Source: Halieaceae bacterium (GTDB lineage Bacteria; Pseudomonadota; Gammaproteobacteria; Pseudomonadales; Halieaceae). Taken from it: a stretch of 64,000 bases of DNA. Numbering within the stretch: position 1 is the first letter of the stretch; every line of letters starts with the position of its first letter. The position numbers and the translations under genes were made by a program. Of this stretch, positions 58,137 through 64,000 are shown one piece after another. Under the pieces are notes generated by a model that ran no database searches, was not told the origin of the DNA, and saw only the letters and a list, made by a program, of their open reading frames with translations. Where the stretch lies: NCBI GenBank assembly GCA_902623175.1, contig CACNSR010000002.1, forward strand, positions 124,001-188,000, given 5' to 3'.

Positions 58137-58982
58137 CTAGCTCAGGGCTTTCTCGCCCGATTCGACGGTCTGTTGAATCAGCGTATTGATGGTCATCGGA
58201 CCGACGCCGCCCGGTACGGGAGTAATCGCGCGGGCTCGCTCGGCGAGAGGGCCCAGCTCAATATCTCCGACTCCACCGGGGTGATACCCCGCGTCGACCA
58301 CCACGGCGCCGTCCTTGATCCAGTCTGCCCGGATAAATTCGGGGCGGCCCACTGCGCCGACTACCAGATCAGCCTGACGCACATGACTCTCGAGATCGCG
58401 CGTTCGGGAGTGACAGATGGTGATCGTGGCATTGGCTTCGAGCATCATCATGGCCATGGGCTTGCCCAAAATGGGGCTCCTCCCAATAACGACGGCATGT
58501 AAACCTTCCAAATTGATCTCGTGGTGTGCCAGCAACCGCATAATGCCCTGCGGCGTCGCACACCCATAGGCGGATTCGCCCATTGCCATGCGACCAAAAC
58601 CCAGACAGGTCACACCGTCCACATCTTTCTCGAGTGCGATCATGTCGAAACAGGCACGCTCGTCGATCTGAGAGGGCACCGGATGCTGCAACAAAATACC
58701 GTGCACGTCGGGATTCCCGTTGAGTTGCTCGATTTCTTTTAAGAGGTCGTTGGTGCGAAGAGAGGCGGGTAGTTCGATCGCAATGGACTCCATGCCGACT
58801 CTACGGCAAGCGTTGCCCTTCATTTTTACATAGGTAGCCGATGCGGGATCATCGCCCACCAGTATGGTGGCAAGAACCGGTGTCCTGCCATTCGATTTTT
58901 CCTTGAGAGTCTCGACCCGCTTACTGAGCTGCTCTTCTGTTAGTTGGGCAACCTTTTTGCCATCCAGAATGACTGCCGTCAT
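58137..58982 (-). CDS. folD: Methylene-THF dehydrogenase / methenyl-THF cyclohydrolase
   Basis: The ATG at 58982, with GGGGGAT upstream, gives 281 residues. Key segments: [15 protein letters not shown] with the catalytic lysine, [11 protein letters not shown], and [13 protein letters not shown] for NADP binding. It interconverts one-carbon folates in the cytoplasm. Confidence 0.96.
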   Translation of the reverse strand: MTAVILDGKKVAQLTEEQLSKRVETLKEKSNGRTPVLATILVGDDPASATYVKMKGNACRRVGMESIAIELPASLRTNDLLKEIEQLNGNPDVHGILLQHPVPSQIDERACFDMIALEKDVDGVTCLGFGRMAMGESAYGCATPQGIMRLLAHHEINLEGLHAVVIGRSPILGKPMAMMMLEANATITICHSRTRDLESHVRQADLVVGAVGRPEFIRADWIKDGAVVVDAGYHPGGVGDIELGPLAERARAITPVPGGVGPMTINTLIQQTVESGEKALS

Positions 58983-59115
58983 GTGAAATCCCCCGTAAAA
59001 TCGGGCGCGATTCTGGCAAAGATTAGTCAATGTGGGAAGCCGTTTTGTTTCGCATTGCCGACTACTCGCAATGCCGGTAAACTGCGCGCCCCGCGGGGGC
59101 TGAACCCTCCGTCAT

Positions 59116-59192
59116 CGGGGTGTAGCGCAGTCTGGTAGCGCGCCTGCTTTGGGAGCAGGATGTCGGGGGTTCGAATCCCTCCACCCCGACCA
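59116..59192 (+). tRNA. tRNA-Pro (UGG anticodon)
   Basis: The 77-nt cloverleaf has acceptor CGGGGTG paired with CACCCCG, anticodon arm CCTGC-TTTGGGA-GCAGG giving UGG, T arm GGGGG-TTCGAAT-CCCTC and an encoded CCA. Confidence 0.95.
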
Positions 59193-59271
59193 ACTCCTTC
59201 CGGTTTTGCCACAGGGGAGGAAGTAAGCCTTCGGGTTAGTGCTGCGGACTATCTGCTCGCGCTTCTTGATG

Positions 59272-59347
59272 GTGGCTGTAGCTCACCAGGTAGAGCACCG
59301 GATTGTGGCTCCGGAGGTAGCGGGTTCGAGACCCGTCAGCCACCCCA
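59272..59347 (+). tRNA. tRNA-His (GUG anticodon)
   Basis: The cloverleaf has acceptor GTGGCTG paired with CAGCCAC, anticodon arm CCGGA-TTGTGGC-TCCGG giving GUG, T arm GCGGG-TTCGAGA-CCCGT and CCA. A G precedes position 1 (59271), as expected for the extra G-1 of tRNA-His. The AT-rich region starts about 100 bp downstream. Confidence 0.95.
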
Positions 59348-59449
59348 TTACGCACCTTTCCCGCCTCGGACGGGGACAGCAGATCCAAATGCTTCCACTC
59401 CATTAGGAAGTATGTCGTAACCACTCCGGCGCTCAATAAGGATCTTGAA

Positions 59450-59471
59450 GGCATTCCGAAAGCCATTTTTT
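59450..59471 (+). terminator. Possible weak intrinsic terminator after the tRNA pair
   Basis: GGC-a-TT-ccg-AA-a-GCC (59450-59464) can form a short stem with one mismatch, followed by T6. Stem strength is low. Confidence 0.3.
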
Positions 59472-59580
59472 AAAAAAATATTATTTTAAATAAAAACAAT
59501 ATTATACGGTAATAAATTTAAGTCAGTTATCATTAATTTTCGCCAGAGAAGTCTGGGCGTCTTAGGCTGCCTCTTTTGTT
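59465..59580. other. AT-rich tract at start of putative island
   Basis: The stretch is mostly A and T (runs such as TTTTTTAAAAAAATATT), unlike the GC-rich sequence before the tRNAs. With 59350-59464 and 59581-59694 it makes a 347-bp gene-free gap between tRNA-His and the polymerase-like gene. It could hold a promoter or an origin-type unwinding element; nothing else was seen. Confidence 0.5.
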
Positions 59581-59636
59581 CAATTTCGTATATTTTTAAT
59601 AATCAATTCAATCTTTTGGTTATATTCCTATCAGAT

Positions 59637-59662
59637 TAACTAATGGTAGTTAATACTAGTTA
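59637..59662. repeat. Three TAACTA/TAGTTA hexamers at 10-bp spacing
   Basis: TAACTA begins at 59637 and its reverse complement TAGTTA at 59647 and 59657, each exactly 10 bp apart and so on one face of the helix. GGTAGT (59645-59650) and ACTACC (59662-59667) add an outer inverted repeat. The array ends 33 bp before the ATG at 59695. Iteron or operator function is inferred from spacing and place. Confidence 0.45.
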
Positions 59663-59694
59663 CTACCTATGTAGTCTTTGACGCCCCTGTCCCT

Positions 59695-60966
59695 ATGCAT
59701 AACACATCTGAAGACCATGCCCATTACCTCTACGATCTAGTCTCAAATGAACACGAGCCCCCAGAGGATGATTACAACCATCATCAGTGGATTAGGCCTC
59801 TTGAGTTACCAGCAGGCTCAGTGGCTGCTGAAACTTTCGAACAATCAATAGTTCAGAATAGTTTTCTACAGAAAACTAAGAGCGACCGTGACTCTGCTGA
59901 AGTTGAGAAGCAGAAAAAGCACTGGAACATCATCTTGCTGAATCTGACCTTCGTGATGTACCAGCGAAACTGGTTACTCGTCCCGATGGACCTTAGGTTT
60001 TACAGCCAAGACAACTATTGGACTCGTCGGTTAGGTCTTAGCTACCGCTCGATGAAAACCATCGTTGACTACCTCAAGGACAACAACTTCGTCGAATACA
60101 GAGAAGGTAAAGCCTATAAAGACAATCCTGTCACGGCTCGTATTAGCCCCCTCCCAACTTTGACATGGATGCTCTGGGAGTACTTCCTGAAAATAACACA
60201 ACCTATTGAGCCACCCTATCTAATAGCAAACACATCAGACGATGTTTGGGAGGAAATTCGGAACCTTTCTAAAGATCATAATGAAGTGAAAGAACTCACC
60301 GAAATCAATGAGTTCTTGAAGGGCCAGCAGTGGGCCTGCAAAGGGCCTGTTCAACTTAAGTACAAAAACAGTGCATTCAAGGGTGGGCGTCTGTACACGC
60401 CGTTTCAAAATCTACCCGACCGCAAACTAAGACTTAGGATCAATACACTGATTAACGGTAGGCCCATTGGCGAAGTTGACTTCGATGCCAATCACCTTAG
60501 GTTAAATCTCGCTTTCAACGGTGGTGCTGCTGCTGGAGATACGCCCTATGAGGACATTGCTGATACAGCGGGCTTGGTTGGTAGTCGGAGTGACATCAGA
60601 GCCCAGGCTAAGAACTTCATCACCTTCGCGATGGGATCATCAAGCAAAGGAGAAACCAGAAGTCTTTGTCGATTGAACGGCGTGAGTGATGTCAAATTTG
60701 ACGCCCTAGTTGCTGCTACTGAAAAACTATATCCAAGACTGGAGTTGTTCAATGGTTGGGGCATTTGTGCACAGAACTACGAGGGCCAGATTCTGAAACA
60801 AGTTATGCTTGAGGGCATTAAGAGAGACATCGTGTGCTTACCTATTCACGATGCAGTGGCAGTTCAGCAGGAGCATCTTAAGTGGGTCGAAGACACCATG
60901 CTTGAGTGTTGGGACAGGCAGATGGAGACCAGTGGGCTAGCTAGGGTAAAGGTAGATCTCCCTTAG
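59695..60966 (+). CDS. Winged-helix protein with family-A DNA-polymerase-like palm, mobile-element type
   Basis: I recognise no named family for this 423-residue protein, but three motifs fit a reduced family-A polymerase palm: VDFDANHLRL (motif A, D262), IRAQAKNFITFAMG (motif B, R302, K306), and LPIHDAVAV (motif C, H385-D386). GRLYTPFQNLP (231-241) precedes motif A, as in polymerase-like proteins of phages and integrated elements. Residues ~100-140 (LGLSYRSMKTIVDYLKDNNF) look like a winged helix. The N-terminus is acidic. There is no clear ribosome site, so a leaderless or weak start is possible. Codon use is AT-richer than neighbours. A replication role is inferred. Confidence 0.6.
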   Translation: MHNTSEDHAHYLYDLVSNEHEPPEDDYNHHQWIRPLELPAGSVAAETFEQSIVQNSFLQKTKSDRDSAEVEKQKKHWNIILLNLTFVMYQRNWLLVPMDLRFYSQDNYWTRRLGLSYRSMKTIVDYLKDNNFVEYREGKAYKDNPVTARISPLPTLTWMLWEYFLKITQPIEPPYLIANTSDDVWEEIRNLSKDHNEVKELTEINEFLKGQQWACKGPVQLKYKNSAFKGGRLYTPFQNLPDRKLRLRINTLINGRPIGEVDFDANHLRLNLAFNGGAAAGDTPYEDIADTAGLVGSRSDIRAQAKNFITFAMGSSSKGETRSLCRLNGVSDVKFDALVAATEKLYPRLELFNGWGICAQNYEGQILKQVMLEGIKRDIVCLPIHDAVAVQQEHLKWVEDTMLECWDRQMETSGLARVKVDLP

Positions 60967-61282
60967 CCCTCAACGTTGCTGAATAAAATCTTTTTTGCCC
61001 GTAGCTTCTTGGAATATCTCCCTGCAGAAACACCTCTTGCTCTTTGGTCTGATTGCCTAAGGCGAAGCTGTATAAAGGTTGGATTGTTTGCGGTGAATCG
61101 ACATACCAAAAGTCACTGCAACCCTCCATTGGAGTCACTGAAGCAATCTCAGATAGGAGGTATAAAGCCAAAAAAAAAGCGCCTTCCGACTGTTAGCTCT
61201 GTTCCTGAGTGCGATGCAATTCGCAAAATCTTCGCGATAACTCATTGGTAAATTGCGGCGTAGCCTCCGAGGCGGTGGAGTT
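60967..61282. other. Gene-free 316-bp stretch, unexplained
   Basis: Several short open frames cross this stretch on both strands, but none has both a start with a ribosome site and a recognisable protein. AGGAGG at 61156-61161 is followed not by a start codon but by TATAAAGCC and an A-run. It may be a decayed gene or the end of an element. Confidence 0.4.
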
Positions 61283-61567
61283 TCACCTAATCTTTCGATA
61301 GCACTCGCTAGCGTCCTCATGAGTGCAGCAAACATAGCCCCAGTTGCTTGAGCTTCTAAACCCCTTCCGCTCTGCCCAAGAGTGGGCTACGTAGCCACAT
61401 GATGACGCACCTACCGTGTCACCCAAGTAGTATTCCTCGTCTTTTGGTGTGTAGCCGTAAACGCTTACGGTAATCTCTGCGTATTTGCTAAGAGGGAGCG
61501 TGTCGGATGGCCCGCAACCAACGAGTAAAAGCGAGGCAATCACAGCAAGGACAAACGAGAGTTTCAG
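61283..61567 (-). CDS. Small Cys-rich lipoprotein, likely non-ATG start
   Basis: The frame beginning at CTG 61567 (after an in-frame TAA) gives LKLSFVLAVIASLLLVGCG, a good lipoprotein signal peptide with lipobox LVGC. A GTG at 61543 would cut this signal in half. The mature part of ~75 residues has five or more Cys (SSCGYVAHSWAERKG, WGYVCCTHEDASECYRK), suggesting disulfides in the periplasm. No family recognised. It is third in a leftward set after the 35-residue membrane protein and YbjQ. Confidence 0.5.
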   Translation of the reverse strand: MKLSFVLAVIASLLLVGCGPSDTLPLSKYAEITVSVYGYTPKDEEYYLGDTVGASSCGYVAHSWAERKGFRSSSNWGYVCCTHEDASECYRKIR

Positions 61568-61576
61568 GATTTAAAA

Positions 61577-61684
61577 CTATAACTCTGCATCCCTGTGAGA
61601 TTCATGGGGCTTGCGCCTACTCCTGATGACGAAATAAGCGTTGGCTGCGATGAGCAAACCAAACAGGATAAACGCGTTAGCCAT
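61577..61684 (-). CDS. 35-residue single-pass membrane protein
   Basis: This small frame begins MANAFILFGLLIAANAYFVI and ends with a charged tail RSRRKPHESHRDAEL. One membrane helix with positive residues after it predicts N-out/C-in topology. It starts 20 bp after the YbjQ stop and ends 10 bp before the lipoprotein start. No strong ribosome site is visible, so translation may depend on coupling. Function unknown. Confidence 0.5.
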   Translation of the reverse strand: MANAFILFGLLIAANAYFVIRSRRKPHESHRDAEL

Positions 61685-61703
61685 TTCTAATGGAAAGCTG
61701 CTT

Positions 61704-62039
61704 TTATTTCAGTCTAACGGCGGTGCCATTTGCGACTATGAAAAGCATAGAACGACCTCCACCACTAAATTCTGAGTAATCCAAGTCAACACCTACTACG
61801 GCATCGGCACCTACTCTTGAGGCTTCTTGGCGAAGTTCCTCTAACGCCTGACCACGTAAATCCCGCAGCGTGTCCTGAATAGCGCCAGCGCGGCCTCCGA
61901 CGACATCACGGATTGCTGAAAACATATCTTTAAAGATATTCATCCCTACTGCGACTTCGGCAGAGACAATGTCCACTACCTCTTTTATTTCTCTGTTTGG
62001 GACGCTAGCCGTGGTCGTCAACACAATTCTCTGAGACAT
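61704..62039 (-). CDS. YbjQ/UPF0145 family protein
   Basis: The 111-residue protein matches the YbjQ (DUF74) family: opening with a short strand, then VGGRAGAIQDTLRDLRGQAL, then GADAVVGVDLDYSEF and the closing GTAVRLK. Family members form pentamers and have been called heavy-metal binding, with little proof. It is first in the leftward set. Confidence 0.85.
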   Translation of the reverse strand: MSQRIVLTTTASVPNREIKEVVDIVSAEVAVGMNIFKDMFSAIRDVVGGRAGAIQDTLRDLRGQALEELRQEASRVGADAVVGVDLDYSEFSGGGRSMLFIVANGTAVRLK

Positions 62040-62188
62040 ATCTGAACTCCTGTGTACTTGGGAAACCCTACGCCACGAACCACCGCTTTTTCAATCGCCC
62101 ACCAAGGACCTGAACTGATCACCCCTGTCATATTTGCTCTGACATGATCTCTTACACTGAGATTGTCCTTTGGTAAGCTGGGGGAATT

Positions 62189-63958
62189 ATGATGATCAAC
62201 CGACTTTCTTCAGTAGTGAAACTTACGGTGCTCTCTACGCTCTTTTGCCTGCTCGCGTGCAGCCAGACCGAGGGCGTACCGATGAAGGCAGCAGCAAGCA
62301 TAGTTTTTCACACCGGCAAGGTATATACAGTTAACGAGAGTCAGCCTTGGGCTACTGCAATAGCTGTAAGCAATGAGAGGATAGTCTACGTAGGAGATGA
62401 TGAGGGCGCCCTAGAATTAATAGGCCCTGATACTCGTGTCGTCAATTTGGCTGGCAAGATGCTCTTACCTGGGTTTCAGGATGCTCACGTGCACCCGATC
62501 GAAGCGGGGATGTCGTATTTGGGCTGTAGCCTCCATGGCGCGACTTCGATTGCGGAATATCTAAAAGTACTAGAGACCTGTGATAGTAGGTTTCCCGAGT
62601 CGACCTTTGTGGATGGCGGGGGCTGGACAATGGACCTTTTCCCGAATGGCCTGCCTGATAAGAAACTCATCGACTCGGTAATCCCCGCTCGCCCGGTAAT
62701 TCTCAAATCAGCAACTGGCCATCAACTTTGGGTTAACTCAGCTGCCTTGGAGATGGCGGGCATTAATTCTGAGTCCGTTGACCCTCCGAGAGGTCGAATA
62801 GACCGATACCCTCGCTCAAATGTCCCGAGCGGGTCTCTTCAAGAGAACAGTGCTATGAATTTGGTGCTGGACGCCAGGCCGCCTTACTCCGAGGAACAGA
62901 TGGTGGCCGCGCTTCAGTTTGGACAGTTTTATTTAAACCAATACGGAGTGACCTCTATTCAGGACGCTCTGTTGAAGCTAGATGGTAACGAGGCGTATGT
63001 AGGTGGACCAACTTATATGGCTTTGGAAGAAAGCGGTAACCTCACTCTGAAAGTTTCTGGGGCAATAGTTTGGAACACAGATCTTGGAGTGGAGCAGATT
63101 TCTAGGATTCTTGAGGCGCGTGAAAGGTTTAGTTCTCGTAGACTAAAAGCGAGGTCCGTAAAGATTTGGCTGGATGGTGTGCTTGAGGTGCACACGGCTG
63201 CTCTGTTGGAACCATATAGCGATAAGGAAGATGGCACAAAAGGCGAATTGCTCATACCTCCAAAGATGCTCAGAGAGGTTATTACGAAGCTTGACGCTTT
63301 GGACTTTCAAATTCATTTTCATGCGATCGGAGACGCTGCCATAAGAGCATCGCTGGATGCCATAGAAGAAGCTCGATCTATAAATGGCGAGAAAGACAAT
63401 CGACACCATATCTCTCATATCCAGCTTTTTAATCCTGCAGATATCCCAAGATTTGCACAGCTAGGTGTTGCGGCCAACTTTCAACCTTATTGGGCCTGGG
63501 CAGATAAATTCATAACCGAGCTTACGATCCCGAAATTAGGTGAAGAGAGAAGCCAATGGTTGTACCCGATCAAAAGCCTGCTAGATGACGGAGCCTTGGT
63601 GGTTTTTGGTAGCGATTGGTTTGTCAGCTCTGGTAACCCGCTACTAGGTATTGAGACTGCGATCACGAGAAGAGATCCACTTACCAATGAGAGCGCGCCA
63701 TTTCTAGATCACCAACGCATTGGACTGAGTGCGGCGCTGAAGGCCTATACACTTAACTCGGCGTACATAAACTTTATTGAGCATGAAACTGGGTCTATTG
63801 AGGTTGGAAAACAGGCAGACCTTACCGTGCTTGATAAAAACCTTTTTGATCTAAAATCTTCGGAGATTTCGGAAGCGTCTGTGCTACTTACCTTAATAGA
63901 CGGTGAGCGGGTTTATGGGGAGTGGAACCTAGCCCCATTGGGCAAGACCGCTCTTTAA
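62189..63958 (+). CDS. Lipoprotein amidohydrolase family 3 (YtcJ-like)
   Basis: The 589-residue protein has a lipoprotein signal (VVKLTVLSTLFCLLACSQ, lipobox LLAC). It then has VFHTGKVYTV, the metal HxH in QDAHVHPIEAG, IHFHAIGDAAI, GSDWFVSSGNPLLG, and the closing GSIEVGKQADLTVLDKN. It is a YtcJ-like metal hydrolase held at a membrane facing the periplasm. It is related to the protein at 23379 but has a different export signal and a more AT-rich sequence. Substrate unknown. Confidence 0.87.
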   Translation: MMINRLSSVVKLTVLSTLFCLLACSQTEGVPMKAAASIVFHTGKVYTVNESQPWATAIAVSNERIVYVGDDEGALELIGPDTRVVNLAGKMLLPGFQDAHVHPIEAGMSYLGCSLHGATSIAEYLKVLETCDSRFPESTFVDGGGWTMDLFPNGLPDKKLIDSVIPARPVILKSATGHQLWVNSAALEMAGINSESVDPPRGRIDRYPRSNVPSGSLQENSAMNLVLDARPPYSEEQMVAALQFGQFYLNQYGVTSIQDALLKLDGNEAYVGGPTYMALEESGNLTLKVSGAIVWNTDLGVEQISRILEARERFSSRRLKARSVKIWLDGVLEVHTAALLEPYSDKEDGTKGELLIPPKMLREVITKLDALDFQIHFHAIGDAAIRASLDAIEEARSINGEKDNRHHISHIQLFNPADIPRFAQLGVAANFQPYWAWADKFITELTIPKLGEERSQWLYPIKSLLDDGALVVFGSDWFVSSGNPLLGIETAITRRDPLTNESAPFLDHQRIGLSAALKAYTLNSAYINFIEHETGSIEVGKQADLTVLDKNLFDLKSSEISEASVLLTLIDGERVYGEWNLAPLGKTAL

Positions 63959-64000
63959 CACCCAATTTTGCTTCCAATGTACGTAGCCGGTAAGCATCAA

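Noticed and set aside
60976-61251. 91-codon plus-strand frame after the polymerase-like gene
   Set aside because: No ribosome site before its start and no recognisable domain; kept only as part of the unexplained stretch.
59350-64000. Second copy of the tRNA-His 3' end as an island boundary
   Set aside because: No repeat of the T-arm/acceptor end was found by eye up to the window edge; it may lie beyond it.
1-64000. CRISPR arrays, rRNA genes, intact insertion sequences
   Set aside because: No regularly spaced long repeats, no rRNA-like sequence and no complete transposase frame were seen.

Overview
The window looks like chromosomal DNA of an aerobic marine gammaproteobacterium, probably close to the OM60/NOR5 (Halieaceae) group. 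This is inferred from three things. The housekeeping block asd-fimV-truA-trpF-trpB-trpA-accD-folC-dedD-cvpA-purF(-metZ) follows Pseudomonas-like order. Many genes start with GTG or TTG and are coupled by 4-bp stop/start overlaps. The gene content is rich in oxygenases, thioesterases and glutathione S-transferases. No rRNA, CRISPR array or intact insertion sequence was seen.

Layout. 1-4.4 kb: end of a GST-like gene, an AraC-type regulator, and a divergent operon for a diiron ferritin-like protein, a [2Fe-2S] ferredoxin and a CYP153-type P450 (probable terminal hydroxylation of alkyl chains). 4.5-5.9 kb: a DUF429 protein and a PepSY membrane protein. 5.9-7.8 kb: a four-gene metal operon read leftwards (CsoR-type repressor with C-H-C ligands, small outer-membrane-like protein, secreted CxxC heavy-metal-associated protein, MerT-like membrane protein), preceded by two palindromes. 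7.9-11.8 kb: thioesterase, MFS transporter, FAD monooxygenase and SRAP protein. 11.85-15.8 kb: a tight trio of ATP-grasp ligase, P450 and Rieske oxygenase, which resembles a small tailoring or catabolic cluster of unknown product. 15.9-19.5 kb: GST, EthD-like protein, tRNA-Arg(CCU), and selU-selD for 2-selenouridine in tRNA.

19.5-34.6 kb: lytic transglycosylase, quinone-oxidoreductase-like protein, SUI1 factor, SlyX, an amidohydrolase, a leftward trio (SRPBCC-SDR fusion, epoxide hydrolase, thioesterase), a SutA-like small protein, PlsC, then a coupled run of methyltransferase, two lipoproteins and RlmKL. 34.7-49.7 kb: leuCDB-asd, fimV, truA, trpFBA, accD, folC, SPOR protein, cvpA and purF, ending in a broken metZ remnant. 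49.8-59.0 kb: acnB, DUF1289 protein, miaE, lpxH, ppiB, glnS, cysS, folD. 59.1-59.35 kb: tRNA-Pro(UGG) and tRNA-His(GUG).

Beyond tRNA-His the base composition turns AT-rich. A putative island starts with three hexamers spaced exactly 10 bp apart, then a protein with a winged-helix-like N-terminal half and a divergent family-A DNA-polymerase-like palm. A leftward set follows (YbjQ, a 35-residue membrane protein, a small lipoprotein), then a lipoprotein amidohydrolase. This island and the ATP-grasp/P450/Rieske trio are the best candidates for undescribed biology; the copper-type MerT/MerP-like operon is third.
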